Source of the DNA: Actinobacillus seminis | GTDB lineage: Bacteria > Pseudomonadota > Gammaproteobacteria > Enterobacterales > Pasteurellaceae | DNA length: 64,000 bases | Direction of reading: 5' to 3' | NCBI RefSeq assembly: GCF_002263215.1 | Contig: NZ_NLFK01000004.1 | Location: 1 to 64,000 of the forward strand | Shown: positions 50,483 to 60,674 of the stretch, in pieces | How the letters are laid out: every line of letters starts with the position of its first letter | How positions within the stretch are numbered: position 1 is the stretch's first letter | Program-made: the position numbers and the translations under genes | Notes under the pieces: model-generated | The model's database searches: none | Told to the model about the DNA's origin: nothing | Seen by the model: the letters and a program-made list of their open reading frames with translations, nothing else

Positions 50483-50968
50483 TTATTTAACTCTTTTATC
50501 TTCATCAACTCGGCGTTCAAATTCCGCTTCAAATATCTCGCTGTTTTGAGATTGTCCGGTGTAGTTGGAGTAATAAGTGCGGTGAGTTTTAAAGAAGAAT
50601 TTGGAACGAAATGCTCCCGTTTTTTTGCTGATAAAACGCTGTACCAATCCGCTACCGACAGGGCTTAATAATAACAACGCTAAAATGTCGGTAAGAAATC
50701 CGGGGATAAAAAATAAAATGCCGGCGAAGATCCGGCAACCGGATTTCAGCAAGGAGACGGTTGGTAATTCGCCTTGTGCTAATTGTTGACGCACGTTAAA
50801 CAAGGTGTACCAGCCACGGGTACGAATTAAAAATAAGCCGAAAAAGGAGGATAAAACCAGCAATAAAATCACGTTGATGATGCCCAATGTGGATCCGAAC
50901 CATACGATAATGGACAGTTCGGCATAAATAAAAGTAAAGGCGATCAAGCACAAAATTAGTAGCGGCAT
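50483..50968 (-). CDS. fxsA: FxsA family membrane protein
   Basis: 161 residues with hydrophobic segments at both the start (LLILCLIAFTFIYAELSIIV) and centre (GILFFIPGFLTDILALLLLS, the family hallmark), and a charged C-terminus. Overproduced FxsA in E. coli relieves F exclusion of phage T7. The neighbourhood groSL-fxsA-aspA is the same as in E. coli. Confidence 0.9.
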   Translation of the reverse strand: MPLLILCLIAFTFIYAELSIIVWFGSTLGIINVILLLVLSSFFGLFLIRTRGWYTLFNVRQQLAQGELPTVSLLKSGCRIFAGILFFIPGFLTDILALLLLSPVGSGLVQRFISKKTGAFRSKFFFKTHRTYYSNYTGQSQNSEIFEAEFERRVDEDKRVK

Positions 50969-51094
50969 GAGTTATTCCTATTTCAATAAGACTGTTGTTC
51001 GTTATGGGGGATTATTTCTAAATTTCAAGAGAGTTAGCCCTAAAAAAACTAATGAATAGCATAAAATTAAAGTCGGTGAGCGACCTTGAAAATA

Positions 51095-51135
51095 TGATCG
51101 GGATCACGTTTTTTGCTCAGTCACTTGCCTATAAT
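51095..51135 (+). promoter_or_regulatory. FNR/CRP-type site and -10 box of aspA
   Basis: TGAT-CGGG-ATCA at 51095-51106 and TATAAT at 51130-51135. The site centre would fall near -41.5 of a start at about 51142, the classic activator spacing. Anaerobic and/or catabolite activation is inferred. Confidence 0.65.
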
Positions 51136-51176
51136 GTCACCTACTGCAAATTTATCCATCTAGTGAAAGGAGATAT

Positions 51177-52595
51177 ATGATGACAACAAGAAAAGAAGTG
51201 GATTTACTGGGCGAACGCGAAGTGCCGGCGGAGGCTTATTGGGGAATTCACACATTAAGAGCGGTGGAAAATTTTAATATTTCTAATGTCACTATTTCAG
51301 ACGTTCCCGAATTTGTACGCGGTATGGTGATGGTGAAAAAGGCGACCGCCCTTGCCAATGGGGAATTAGGCGCTATTCCGGAAGATATTGCTAATGCGAT
51401 CGTTAAAGCCTGTGATGCGATTTTGGTGGATGGTAAATGTATGGATCAATTCCCATCTGATGTGTATCAAGGCGGTGCGGGAACCTCTGTTAATATGAAC
51501 ACCAACGAAGTGGTGGCAAACTTAGCGTTAGAAATTTTAGGACATAAAAAAGGTGAATATCAATATTTAGATCCGATGGATCATGTTAACGCCAGCCAAT
51601 CTACGAATGATGCTTATCCAACCGGTTTTCGGATTGCGGTGTATAACAGTATTATGAAATTGGTGACCAAGGTACTTTATTTACAACAAGGATTTGAAAA
51701 TAAAGCGAAAGAATTTGCCCATGTGTTAAAAATGGGACGAACCCAATTGCAAGATGCGGTACCAATGACCGTTGGGCAAGAATTTAAAGCTTTCTCTGTG
51801 TTGTTAGATGAAGAAGTACGCAATTTGACTCGCACCGCAGAATTATTGCTTGAAGTAAATTTAGGGGCAACTGCGATCGGTACCGGTTTAAATACACCGA
51901 AAGGTTATACCGAGTTAGTCGTAAAACATTTGGCTGAGATATCCGGATTACCTTGTGTGAATGCGGAAAATTTAATTGAAGCAACATCCGATTGCGGTGC
52001 TTATGTGATGATGCATGGTGCGTTAAAACGAACTGCGGTAAAATTGTCTAAAGTGTGTAATGATTTACGTTTACTTTCTTCCGGTCCGCGTGCGGGGTTG
52101 AATGAAATTAACTTGCCGGAATTACAAGCAGGTTCATCCATTATGCCGGCGAAAGTCAACCCGGTCGTGCCGGAAGTGGTAAACCAAGTTTGTTTTAAAA
52201 TTATTGGTAATGATACTACTATTACGTTTGCTTCCGAAGCTGGCCAATTGCAATTGAACGTCATGGAGCCGGTGATTGGTCAAGCAATGTTTGAAAGTAT
52301 TGATATTTTGACTAATGCTTGCGTGAACTTACGCGATAAATGTATCGACGGTATCACTGTTAACAAAGAAATTTGTGAAAACTATGTGTTTAACTCTATC
52401 GGTATTGTGACGTACCTTAATCCATTTATTGGTCATCACAACGGCGACATTGTGGGTAAAATTTGTGCAACCACAGGGCGCAGTGTACGTGAAGTAGTGT
52501 TAGAGAAAGGATTGCTCACAGAAGCGGAATTAGACGATATTCTTTCTGCTGAAAATCTAATGAATCCGACTTATAAAGCAAAATTGAAAAAATAA
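51177..52595 (+). CDS. aspA: Aspartate ammonia-lyase
   Basis: 472 residues, close to E. coli AspA. It converts L-aspartate to fumarate and ammonia, supplying fumarate for anaerobic respiration. The fumarase/aspartase signature [12 protein letters not shown] is near residue 323, and [18 protein letters not shown] near residue 100. AAAGGAG precedes a double ATG (51177 and 51180). Confidence 0.97.
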   Translation: MMTTRKEVDLLGEREVPAEAYWGIHTLRAVENFNISNVTISDVPEFVRGMVMVKKATALANGELGAIPEDIANAIVKACDAILVDGKCMDQFPSDVYQGGAGTSVNMNTNEVVANLALEILGHKKGEYQYLDPMDHVNASQSTNDAYPTGFRIAVYNSIMKLVTKVLYLQQGFENKAKEFAHVLKMGRTQLQDAVPMTVGQEFKAFSVLLDEEVRNLTRTAELLLEVNLGATAIGTGLNTPKGYTELVVKHLAEISGLPCVNAENLIEATSDCGAYVMMHGALKRTAVKLSKVCNDLRLLSSGPRAGLNEINLPELQAGSSIMPAKVNPVVPEVVNQVCFKIIGNDTTITFASEAGQLQLNVMEPVIGQAMFESIDILTNACVNLRDKCIDGITVNKEICENYVFNSIGIVTYLNPFIGHHNGDIVGKICATTGRSVREVVLEKGLLTEAELDDILSAENLMNPTYKAKLKK

Positions 52596-52616
52596 TTAAA
52601 TTTTACCCTATTATCC

Positions 52617-52643
52617 AAGAGCCGAAATTTGCGGCTCTTTTTA
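52617..52643 (+). terminator. aspA terminator
   Basis: AGAGCCG-aaattt-GCGGCTCT stem followed by TTTTTAT. Confidence 0.88.
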
Positions 52644-52981
52644 TGCCTGAAAATGTAGCACTCTTATTTAATAATACTACTTTATAGGTATTTTCAGTAT
52701 ACGATGTAAATTTTCCTATCATCATTTAACTTTTTGAAAAGTTTAGAATTTAATTACCTCTTTAGAGTTATTTTTGTATAGTAAAATAATAATTATTAAG
52801 ATAATTCAAGCAACATATTGATCGGGAGCAATAAATTATCAAATTATTAAGAAAAACTCTTTTTCCTCTGCTATTGTTAACATGAAATTCATCTATGTTT
52901 GTTGTGGGAATAAATAAAATACCTTTATGTAGCACAACAAGATAATTAAGCATGTTAATTTCTTAATTTGGAGTGATTATT
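52644..52981 (+). promoter_or_regulatory. nrf operon upstream region
   Basis: About 340 bp, AT-rich, without a gene. TTGAT-CGGG-AGCAA at 52818-52831 matches the FNR pattern except in the right arm. GGAG lies eight bases before the GTG of nrfA. Nitrite/nitrate control by NarP is known for Haemophilus nrf, but I could not fix heptamer sites with confidence. Confidence 0.5.
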
Positions 52982-54478
52982 GTGAACATTTTGAAAAAAA
53001 CGCTATTTTCTCTTTGTGTGGTCGGTGCTATCGCGGCATTTTCGCATAATGCCTTGGCAGAGAATGGTGAAATAAAATTGGAAGGGATCGAAAAAGCCCC
53101 CGCCCTAGAACAGCTGGCTAAACCTACCGATATCAAGATTGAATCGGTAAATGAAAAATTTGCAAAGCGGTACGCAAGCCAATATAACAGCTGGAAAGCC
53201 ACATCAAAATCTACAGAAATTGTGCCGGCAATTGAGGTTAATCCTCGCCTTATCGTCTTATGGGCAGGTTATGCTTTCTCAAAAGAGTATAACAAACCGC
53301 GCGGTCACTTTTATGCGATTACTGATGTGCGCAATATTTTGCGTACTGGGGCGCCGATGGATGAAACTTCCGGTCCGCAACCAATGGCATGTTGGACTTG
53401 TAAAGGTCCGGATGTGCCGCGTTTGATGGCAGAATGGGGTGAGCAAGGCTATTTTGATGGTAAATGGGCGAAAGGCGGTTCTGAAATTGTAAACCCAATC
53501 GGTTGTGCCGACTGTCACGATACGACCTCTAAAGAGTTTGCAGAAGGGAAACCGGCGTTGCGCATTGCGCGTCCAAACAGTTTGCGCGCCTTGGAAGCCT
53601 TGGGTAAAAAATTCAGCACCTTGGATAAAACCGACCAACGGGCGGCGATTTGTGCCAACTGTCACGTCGAATACTATTTCGATAAAAACGTCACTAACAA
53701 CGTAGTATTTCCATGGTATAACGGAGTTGATGTGAAGGATATGGAAAAATACTACGACGATATCGAATTTAAAGACTGGGTACACGCCCTTTCTAAAGCG
53801 CCAATGTTAAAAGCACAACACCCGGACTATGAAACTTGGATGTTGGGTGTACATGGTAAAAATGGGGTAACTTGTATCGATTGCCATATGCCGAAAGTGC
53901 AAGGTGCTGATGGTAAAGTTTACACCGATCACAAAATTGGCAATCCGTTTGATGCCTTTGAAAGCACTTGTGCAAATTGTCATGATCAAAGTCAAGAAAA
54001 ATTACAAGGTATTGTAGAATCCCATAAACATGACATCAAAGAAGTGATGACCCAACTTGAAGATCAGGTGGTGAAAGCGCACTTTGAAGCCAAAGCCGCG
54101 TGGGATGCAGGTGCTACTGAAGAAGAAATGAAAGACGCATTAAAATCCATCCGTCATGCGCAATGGCGTTGGGATTATTCTGCTGCCGGTCACGGCGGTC
54201 ATATCCATGCGCCGGATGTGATCTTAAAAGTGATTGCCGGCGGTTTGGATCGCGCAGCAGATGCACGTGCGAAATTGGCAGTGATTTTAACCAAACATGG
54301 TGTGAAAACGCCACTTCAGTACCCGGATATCTCCAGCGCAGAAAAAGCATGGAAAGTGATTGGCGTGGATATTGAAAAAGAACGTGCGGATAAACAAAAA
54401 TTCCTCAAAGAAATTGTGCCTCAATGGGAAAAAGAAGCAAAAGAAAAAGGCTTAATTTTGGATGCTCCGGCAAAATAG
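52982..54478 (+). CDS. nrfA: Cytochrome c552 nitrite reductase NrfA
   Basis: 498 residues, periplasmic pentahaem enzyme reducing nitrite to ammonia with six electrons. Signal peptide at the start ([18 protein letters not shown] ... ALA). The active-site haem uses CWTCK (Lys ligand) and is followed by four CXXCH motifs: CADCH, CANCH, CIDCH, CANCH. The GTG at 52982 is chosen because GGAG lies eight bases upstream; the GTG three codons earlier overlaps that site. Confidence 0.97.
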   Translation: MNILKKTLFSLCVVGAIAAFSHNALAENGEIKLEGIEKAPALEQLAKPTDIKIESVNEKFAKRYASQYNSWKATSKSTEIVPAIEVNPRLIVLWAGYAFSKEYNKPRGHFYAITDVRNILRTGAPMDETSGPQPMACWTCKGPDVPRLMAEWGEQGYFDGKWAKGGSEIVNPIGCADCHDTTSKEFAEGKPALRIARPNSLRALEALGKKFSTLDKTDQRAAICANCHVEYYFDKNVTNNVVFPWYNGVDVKDMEKYYDDIEFKDWVHALSKAPMLKAQHPDYETWMLGVHGKNGVTCIDCHMPKVQGADGKVYTDHKIGNPFDAFESTCANCHDQSQEKLQGIVESHKHDIKEVMTQLEDQVVKAHFEAKAAWDAGATEEEMKDALKSIRHAQWRWDYSAAGHGGHIHAPDVILKVIAGGLDRAADARAKLAVILTKHGVKTPLQYPDISSAEKAWKVIGVDIEKERADKQKFLKEIVPQWEKEAKEKGLILDAPAK

Positions 54479-54488
54479 AGAAAAAATG

Positions 54489-54516
54489 ACCGCACTTTTA
54501 ATGGATAAAGTGCGGT
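54489..54516. terminator. Inverted uptake-signal pair between nrfA and nrfB
   Basis: ACCGCACTTTT and AAAGTGCGGT form a stem between two genes of one operon. It may lower downstream expression or stabilise the nrfA message. Confidence 0.55.
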
Positions 54517-54547
54517 TGATTTGAGCAACAAATTTGAGGGAAGAAAA

Positions 54548-55186
54548 ATGAATGTGGTACTAAAAACAACAGCAAAATTGACCGCACTGGTAGGGCTGCT
54601 TATGTTGTCACTGCCGAGTTTGGCAAATGAAAAAGCCGCCGCAACAGAAAGTTTGTCACCGCTCACTTATGAGCCGACCTTAGAAAACCGGCGGGATCCG
54701 AATCGGTATTGTGCCGGCTGCCATAAATTTGACAGCAATGGCGAGCAATCTGGCGGCGAATTTCATTTTGGTAAATTCCACGGTCGACATTTACAGGAAA
54801 AAAATCCGAATAACGGGAAAGGCATTACTTGCGTCAGTTGTCATGGCAATATCTCGGAAGATCACCGTCGCGGCATGAAGGATGTGATGCGCTTCCAAAG
54901 CGATATTTTTGGCGATAAAAAACCAATGTTCACGGTAGAAGAACAAAACCAAGTTTGTTTTGCTTGTCACCAACCGAAAAAATTGCAGGAAAAACTCTGG
55001 GCGCATGATGTACACGCGATGAAATTACCGTGCGCAAGTTGCCATACCCTGCATCCGGAAAGTGATGCAATGAAAGGGATTGAACCGAAAGAGCAAGTAA
55101 AACTTTGCGTAGATTGTCACGGTGAGCAACAAAAACGTTTAGAGTCCGGATTGGCTGCCACACCGGCATTAAAACAAAAGGATTAA
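54548..55186 (+). CDS. nrfB: Pentahaem cytochrome NrfB
   Basis: 212 residues with signal peptide (MNVVLKTTAKLTALVGLLML ... LA) and five CXXCH motifs: CAGCH, CVSCH, CFACH, CASCH, CVDCH. It passes electrons from NrfCD to NrfA. ATG at 54548 behind GAGGGAAG; the upstream in-frame ATG (54521) is unlikely. Confidence 0.95.
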   Translation: MNVVLKTTAKLTALVGLLMLSLPSLANEKAAATESLSPLTYEPTLENRRDPNRYCAGCHKFDSNGEQSGGEFHFGKFHGRHLQEKNPNNGKGITCVSCHGNISEDHRRGMKDVMRFQSDIFGDKKPMFTVEEQNQVCFACHQPKKLQEKLWAHDVHAMKLPCASCHTLHPESDAMKGIEPKEQVKLCVDCHGEQQKRLESGLAATPALKQKD

Positions 55187-55188
55187 CT

Positions 55189-55872
55189 ATGACAGCTTGT
55201 ACACGCCGAAATTTTGTTTCGGGCATGGGGGTGTTGATCCTGATGACCGGAACCTCAGCTAATGTCGTCGCGCAACGTGCGGCGGCGGAGAAAAAAACGA
55301 TTCGTTATGCCATGCTGCATGATGAAAGCACTTGTATCGGTTGTACCGCTTGTATGGAGGCTTGTCGTGAAATCAATCAAGTACCGGAAGGCGTTTCTCG
55401 TTTAGAGATTATTCGTAGTCAACCCTATGGCGAATTTCCGAATGCACGGTACGAATTTTTCCGCCATTCTTGTCAACATTGTACGAATGCACCTTGTGTT
55501 AGTGTCTGTCCAACCGGAGCGTCTTATATTGATACATCCACGGGAATTGTGGATGTGAATAAAGATCTTTGTGTCGGATGTCAATATTGTATTGCGGTAT
55601 GCCCTTATCGTGTGCGTTTTATTCACCCTATCCATAAAACTGCCGATAAGTGTAATTTTTGCCGTGATACTCACTTGGCAAAAGGTAAACAACCGGCTTG
55701 TGTTGAATCCTGCCCGACACACGCCTTAACCTTTGGCGATATTAACGATCCGCAAAGTGCGATTTCCTTGAAATTAAAACAAGTACAAACCTATCGCACT
55801 AAAGTGGAATTGGGTACGGATCCGAATTTATACCATGTTCCTGCAACCAAACCGGGGGAGATTAGACGATGA
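55189..55872 (+). CDS. nrfC: Ferredoxin-like iron-sulfur protein NrfC
   Basis: 227 residues. Twin-arginine signal CTRRNFVSG at the N-terminus and four cysteine clusters for [4Fe-4S] centres (CIGCTACMEAC, CQHCTNAPCVSVCP, CVGCQYCIAVCP, CNFCRD...CVESCP). It sits with NrfD and carries electrons from the quinol pool. Starts two bases after nrfB and overlaps nrfD by four bases. Confidence 0.95.
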   Translation: MTACTRRNFVSGMGVLILMTGTSANVVAQRAAAEKKTIRYAMLHDESTCIGCTACMEACREINQVPEGVSRLEIIRSQPYGEFPNARYEFFRHSCQHCTNAPCVSVCPTGASYIDTSTGIVDVNKDLCVGCQYCIAVCPYRVRFIHPIHKTADKCNFCRDTHLAKGKQPACVESCPTHALTFGDINDPQSAISLKLKQVQTYRTKVELGTDPNLYHVPATKPGEIRR

Positions 55873-56831
55873 ACAGCCCATTTCACTTTCCTTCTTTGGT
55901 TTGGGATCATACCATTGCGATCTATCTCTTTTTATTAGGGATTTCCGCCGGCGCAACAATGTTGTCAGTGATCTTAAAACGCAGCGGTTTAGCCGGAGAA
56001 GAGCTGTCACAAAACAATTTCTTACGTTGTAATGCGTGGTTGGCGCCAATTAGCATTATGATTGGTTTGTTATTGTTGATTTTCCACTTGGCGCGCCCTT
56101 GGACGTTTTGGTTTTTGATGTTTAATTACAGTCATACTTCTATTATGTCTGTCGGGGTGATGTTGTTCCAAGCGTACATGGTCTTTTTGAGCCTGTGGTT
56201 GGCGATTATTTTTAGAACCGTCGTATTAAACTATGTGAAACGTTTTGTACCGAAATTGGAAAATTTCGCGGCAAAAGGTATCGATATTGCCGCAAAGTTT
56301 ATGAATTTAATCGAAATTGTCACCTTGCTTTGTAGCATTGCCTTAGGCGCTTATACCGGCTTCCTATTATCCGCCTTAGTCAGCTATCCAATGTTGAATA
56401 ATCCAGTGTTGCCGATTTTGTTCTTGGCATCCGGAACTTCTTCCGGTATTGCGGCGTTGATTGTTTGTGCCTTGTTGTTTACCAAAGAATGCACCCGCTC
56501 AACATCTATGGCATTTTTGCATAAATTTGAGTTTCCGGTGGTATTGGCGGAAGCCTTCTTGTTGTTTGCCTTTTTCTTCGGTTTATACCTTGGCGGCGGA
56601 CAAAAAACGATTGCCTTTGAGACCGCACTTTTAGGCGGCTTCTGGGCAAGTGTATTCTGGATTGGCGTCGTCGGTATCGGTATTGTGTTACCCTTATTAC
56701 TCAATGCCTTTGCCAACGAGCAGCTAAAACACAAAAAAGGCTTCATGTTACTGATTGCCGCATTAACTTTAATCGGGGTATTCTGCTTGCGTTATTTCGT
56801 ACTGTATGCCGGACAAATGACCCTTGCCTAA
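55869..56831 (+). CDS. nrfD: Quinol-oxidising membrane protein NrfD
   Basis: 320 residues, eight membrane segments, NrfD/PsrC family (FHFPSLVWDHTIAIYLFLLG, then GISAGATMLS). It oxidises menaquinol for NrfC. ATG overlaps the nrfC stop. Confidence 0.94.
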   Translation: MNSPFHFPSLVWDHTIAIYLFLLGISAGATMLSVILKRSGLAGEELSQNNFLRCNAWLAPISIMIGLLLLIFHLARPWTFWFLMFNYSHTSIMSVGVMLFQAYMVFLSLWLAIIFRTVVLNYVKRFVPKLENFAAKGIDIAAKFMNLIEIVTLLCSIALGAYTGFLLSALVSYPMLNNPVLPILFLASGTSSGIAALIVCALLFTKECTRSTSMAFLHKFEFPVVLAEAFLLFAFFFGLYLGGGQKTIAFETALLGGFWASVFWIGVVGIGIVLPLLLNAFANEQLKHKKGFMLLIAALTLIGVFCLRYFVLYAGQMTLA

Positions 56832-56921
56832 TTGCAATGTGAGCAACAATTTTATGTTAAAATAAACAGGCGGGCGCAATGATACGCCTGCCTTATTTTT
56901 ATCTACAGAAAAGGAATGGCA

Positions 56922-58826
56922 ATGATCCCTGAGCTTGGTTTTATAGCCCTTATTTTTGCTTTTGTCAGCAGTGGCATATTAGCGCTGATTCCGCATTGGG
57001 CGATTTATCGACGCCGGCAGGGATGGATGCGATTGACGTGGAATTTGAGCTATGTATTTGGGCTGTTTACCACGATTTCCATTATCTGCCTTGCCTATGC
57101 TTTTGCCGTAGATGATTTCTCTGTGGCGTATGTGGCGCACCATTCCAATTCTCAATTGCCGATCTTTTTTAAAATCGCCGCAACTTGGGGCGGACATGAA
57201 GGTTCCATGTTGTTTTGGCTATTTGCCTTGAGCATTTGGGTGATGGCGTTTGCGTATTTTAGCCCTAAAATCGACCCTGTTATTGCGGCGCGTACCTTGG
57301 GGATTTTAGGCGCCATCTGTTTCGGTTTTTGCTTATTTATTCTGTTTTTTTCCAATCCTTTTGAGCGACAATTTCCTATTGTCACCGAAGGACGGGATTT
57401 AAACCCCATGTTGCAAGATGTCGGCTTAATTTTTCACCCGCCGCTCTTGTATTTGGGCTATGTCGGATTTGCGGTGAATTTTGCCTTAACCGTGGCAGCA
57501 TTATTCAGCGGTTATTTTGATGCCGCTGTTGCGCGCTGGATGCGTCTTTGGGTACTTGGCTCATGGTTTTTTTTAACCTTAGGCATCATGCTGGGATCTT
57601 GGTGGGCATATTATGAATTAGGCTGGGGTGGCTGGTGGTTTTGGGATCCGGTGGAAAATGCCTCTTTGCTACCTTGGTTATTGGGACTGGCTTTATTGCA
57701 CAGCCTTTCCGTCAGCGAACAGCGCGGCATTTATTATTACTGGACCATTTTATTTTCCTTGTTCACGTTCGCCTTTAGCTTGCTCGGTACTTTTATCGTG
57801 CGTTCAGGCATATTAACTTCCGTCCACGCTTTCGCCATGGATAGCGAACGCGGCATTGCACTGTTGATCTTATTTTTCTTACTTATGGTCAGCGCGTTAA
57901 CCGTATTCGCCTTAAAGGTCAATATTCAATCAAGCGCGGTGCATTTTTCGTTAATTTCTAAAGAAACACTGATGTTACTTGCCAACGTCTTATTTACCGT
58001 AGCTACCGTCAGCGTCTTCATCGGAACCTTTTATCCCATGTTGTTTAGCCTACTCGGTCGAGGAGCCATTTCCGTCGGCGCACCCTATTTTAATCGTATT
58101 TTTCTGCCGCTGGTGGCGTTGGCATTATTGGCAATGTGGTGGGTATTTTCAGCAAAATGGCAAAAAATCAACCGCACTTTATGGCTAAAACGCACAATCT
58201 TGCTTTTTCCCGCTTTGGGTTTAAGCTATGCGTTAATTGATTTACAACGTCAACAAAACCCAATTTTACCCTTTAATGCTATGGCGTTTGTGTTTACGGC
58301 TCTTTCCTTTTGGTTGATTTTTACCATGTTGTGCATTCGCCGGCATAAGATGAATTTACGTTATTTGGGCATGATCGTTGCGCATTGCGGCGTGGCGGTG
58401 ACGGTGATTGGCGCAGTGATGTCGAGTTATTATGGCAGCGAAATCGGCGTGCGTTTAGCACCAAATCAAAGCCAAACCTTAAACGGATATGAATTTCACT
58501 ATTTAGGTTTTAAACATGAAATTGGCGCTAATTATACCGCCGAAAAAGCCCATTTTGAGATTTATAAGAATCAACAAAAAGTGACCGCACTTTATCCCGA
58601 ACGTCGCTATTATGACGTGCGTACCATGAATATGTCGGAAGTGGGCATTCATTGGGGCTGGCTGGGCGATATTTATATCGTGATGGGCGATAAATTAAGC
58701 GGCGGCGAGTTTGCTTTTAGATTGCATTACAAACCTTTCGTACGCTGGCTTTGGTTGGGCGGTATTATGATGGCATTGGGCGCGCTTTTGGCGGCATTTG
58801 GCTTAAAACAACGGAAAAGCACATGA
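56922..58826 (+). CDS. nrfE: Haem lyase subunit NrfE (CcmF family)
   Basis: 634 residues, many membrane segments. The WWD motif region WGGWWFWDPVENASLLPWLL (near residue 235) is the haem-handling hallmark, with HPPLLYLGYVGFA upstream. NrfE with NrfF and NrfG attaches haem to the CWTCK site of NrfA. ATG 56922 has AAAGGA seven bases upstream; the ATG two codons earlier is too near it. Confidence 0.94.
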   Translation: MIPELGFIALIFAFVSSGILALIPHWAIYRRRQGWMRLTWNLSYVFGLFTTISIICLAYAFAVDDFSVAYVAHHSNSQLPIFFKIAATWGGHEGSMLFWLFALSIWVMAFAYFSPKIDPVIAARTLGILGAICFGFCLFILFFSNPFERQFPIVTEGRDLNPMLQDVGLIFHPPLLYLGYVGFAVNFALTVAALFSGYFDAAVARWMRLWVLGSWFFLTLGIMLGSWWAYYELGWGGWWFWDPVENASLLPWLLGLALLHSLSVSEQRGIYYYWTILFSLFTFAFSLLGTFIVRSGILTSVHAFAMDSERGIALLILFFLLMVSALTVFALKVNIQSSAVHFSLISKETLMLLANVLFTVATVSVFIGTFYPMLFSLLGRGAISVGAPYFNRIFLPLVALALLAMWWVFSAKWQKINRTLWLKRTILLFPALGLSYALIDLQRQQNPILPFNAMAFVFTALSFWLIFTMLCIRRHKMNLRYLGMIVAHCGVAVTVIGAVMSSYYGSEIGVRLAPNQSQTLNGYEFHYLGFKHEIGANYTAEKAHFEIYKNQQKVTALYPERRYYDVRTMNMSEVGIHWGWLGDIYIVMGDKLSGGEFAFRLHYKPFVRWLWLGGIMMALGALLAAFGLKQRKST

Positions 58827-59353
58827 AAAGATCACGCTTAGTTTTTTTACCCTTAGTCGGGATAATGTTAGTTTGTATCGCGTTATTATTCGGTCTGCGC
58901 CAAGATCCGAAACAAATCGCCTCGGCGTTGATTGGCAAACCGGTACCGGAATTTTACCAATCGGATTTATTGGATTCTTCGCGCACCTTGAGCAACAAAG
59001 ATTTGCCGAAAACCCTATTTTTGATCAATGTATGGGGAAGTTGGTGCGAATATTGCAAGCGGGAACATCCGTTTTTGATGCAATTGGCGGCACAAAATGT
59101 CAGCATTGTTGGGCTGAATTATCGTGATAAAGTGCAAAATGCGCTGGAAATGTTGAACAAAACCGGCAATCCGTTTAGCTTGGTGATCAACGACGGAAAA
59201 GGCGAATTAGCCCTGAAATTAGGCGTGGACGGTGCGCCGGAAAGCTATTTAGTGGATCAACATGGTGTCATTCAATATCGTTATGTCGGTGAGCTGAATG
59301 ACACCGTATGGCAACAAGAATTTCTTCCTAAAATTAAAGAATTAACCCCATGA
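58823..59353 (+). CDS. DsbE/CcmG-like thiol-disulfide protein of the nrf operon
   Basis: 176 residues with an N-terminal anchor (RLVFLPLVGIMLVCIALLFG) and thioredoxin motif NVWGSWCEYCKREHPFL (Cys pair WCEYC). It reduces apocytochrome cysteines before haem attachment. ATGA overlap with nrfE and a four-base overlap with nrfF show it belongs to the operon. E. coli nrf lacks this gene, but related gammaproteobacteria have it. Confidence 0.9.
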   Translation: MKRSRLVFLPLVGIMLVCIALLFGLRQDPKQIASALIGKPVPEFYQSDLLDSSRTLSNKDLPKTLFLINVWGSWCEYCKREHPFLMQLAAQNVSIVGLNYRDKVQNALEMLNKTGNPFSLVINDGKGELALKLGVDGAPESYLVDQHGVIQYRYVGELNDTVWQQEFLPKIKELTP

Positions 59354-59811
59354 AAAAGATTATTTTTAGCTTGATTTTTTTCGCCTTGAGCGCGCAAGCG
59401 GAGATGGTGGATACTTTTTCATTTCACAATGACGCCGATCGCCTGCGCGCGGTGGAATTGGCTAAATCCTTGCGTTGCCCGCAGTGCCAAAATCAAAATT
59501 TGGTGGAATCCAATTCGCCGATTGCCTATGATTTGCGCCTTGAAGTGTATAACATGGTCAATGACGGAAAAAGTAACGATGAGATCATGCACCACATGAC
59601 CGATCGTTTCGGCAATTTTGTTCGCTACAATCCGCCTTTTAATTGGTCTACCGCCGCGTTGTGGTTGCTGCCGATCTTATTATTTGGCGCCGCTGCTATC
59701 GGCATTTGGCAATACAGCCAAGGGCGTAGTCGTCATTGCGTTTTACCCTTAAGTATGCAACAACAGCAGCAATTGGCAAGCCTGCTGGCGACGAAGGAAG
59801 AGAAGAAATGA
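59350..59811 (+). CDS. nrfF: Cytochrome c assembly protein NrfF (CcmH N-terminal type)
   Basis: 153 residues, signal peptide, then LRCPQCQNQNLVESNSPIAY with the redox Cys pair, and MTDRFGNFVRYNPPFNWSTA before a C-terminal membrane helix. It presents apocytochrome to NrfE. Ends in a four-base overlap with nrfG. Confidence 0.93.
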   Translation: MKKIIFSLIFFALSAQAEMVDTFSFHNDADRLRAVELAKSLRCPQCQNQNLVESNSPIAYDLRLEVYNMVNDGKSNDEIMHHMTDRFGNFVRYNPPFNWSTAALWLLPILLFGAAAIGIWQYSQGRSRHCVLPLSMQQQQQLASLLATKEEKK

Positions 59812-60650
59812 ATTTATTATTGGCTGGCGTGGTGATTTTTATTGTTTTAATTTTGCTTTTGTTATGGTTGCCAATGGCAAGCTCAATTAAGCCGCAACAT
59901 AATTATCGCCAACAACAAAATATCGCACTTTATCAGCAACAAATGGCGCAGCAACCGAGCCGCGAATTGGCGACAGAATTAAGCCAACGTTTGTTGCAAG
60001 ATGAAAAATACTTGGAAAATCAACCGCACTTTTCCTTTGCACAAGATAAAAGTGCGGTCAGTTTCGGCACGAAAGTTGCCTTGGCAAGCGTGCTGATTGG
60101 TATTCCGCTCATTTGGTATGTGGCGCTGTCGCGTTATAGCGACGTATTGCTGGGCAAACAGGCATATTGGGAGCAAAAACAAAAAGCAGTGATGGCAAAT
60201 TTAAGCGGCGATAATCAAGAATATATCGAAAAAATTCAACAACAATTGCGTCAAGATCCGAATGATGCCAAGTTGTGGTTGTTATTGGGGCGGGCGTATA
60301 TGCAAGCGAACGAATGGGACAGCGCGTTGATAAGTTTTTCCAATGCGGAAAAATTGGAGGGATCGAAAGCCAATATTTTAGGGTTGGCGGCAAGTGCACT
60401 GTATTATCAAGCAGGCGAGCGCATCACACCGAAAGTCAGCCAATTGATAGACGTTATCTTGCAGCAAGATCCGCAGGAAATCTCCGCCTTGTCTTTATTG
60501 GCGGCAGAAGCGTATAAGCAACAGGATTATGCACGAGCCTTGAGCTTGTGGCAAAACATCTTGGACAGCGGAAACTCGCAAGCGGATCGGCGCATGATTA
60601 TTCAGCGCATGAAAAGTATAAAAATGTTACAATCGTCCACTTCCCCTTAA
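59808..60650 (+). CDS. nrfG: TPR protein NrfG (CcmI/CcmH C-terminal type)
   Basis: 280 residues. Two membrane segments (MNLLLAGVVIFIVLILLLLW and LASVLIGIPLIWYVALS) followed by TPR units (DAKLWLLLGRAYMQANEWDS, ISALSLLAAEAYKQQDYARA). It binds the C-terminus of apo-NrfA. ATGA overlap with nrfF. An uptake-signal pair lies inside the coding sequence near 60024-60058. Confidence 0.9.
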   Translation: MNLLLAGVVIFIVLILLLLWLPMASSIKPQHNYRQQQNIALYQQQMAQQPSRELATELSQRLLQDEKYLENQPHFSFAQDKSAVSFGTKVALASVLIGIPLIWYVALSRYSDVLLGKQAYWEQKQKAVMANLSGDNQEYIEKIQQQLRQDPNDAKLWLLLGRAYMQANEWDSALISFSNAEKLEGSKANILGLAASALYYQAGERITPKVSQLIDVILQQDPQEISALSLLAAEAYKQQDYARALSLWQNILDSGNSQADRRMIIQRMKSIKMLQSSTSP

Positions 60651-60674
60651 TTTCATGGCAAGGAACTCTGTATC

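Noticed and set aside
53279-53785. A 168-codon frame antisense to nrfA
   Set aside because: No start signals and no recognisable domains; nrfA is certain on the other strand.
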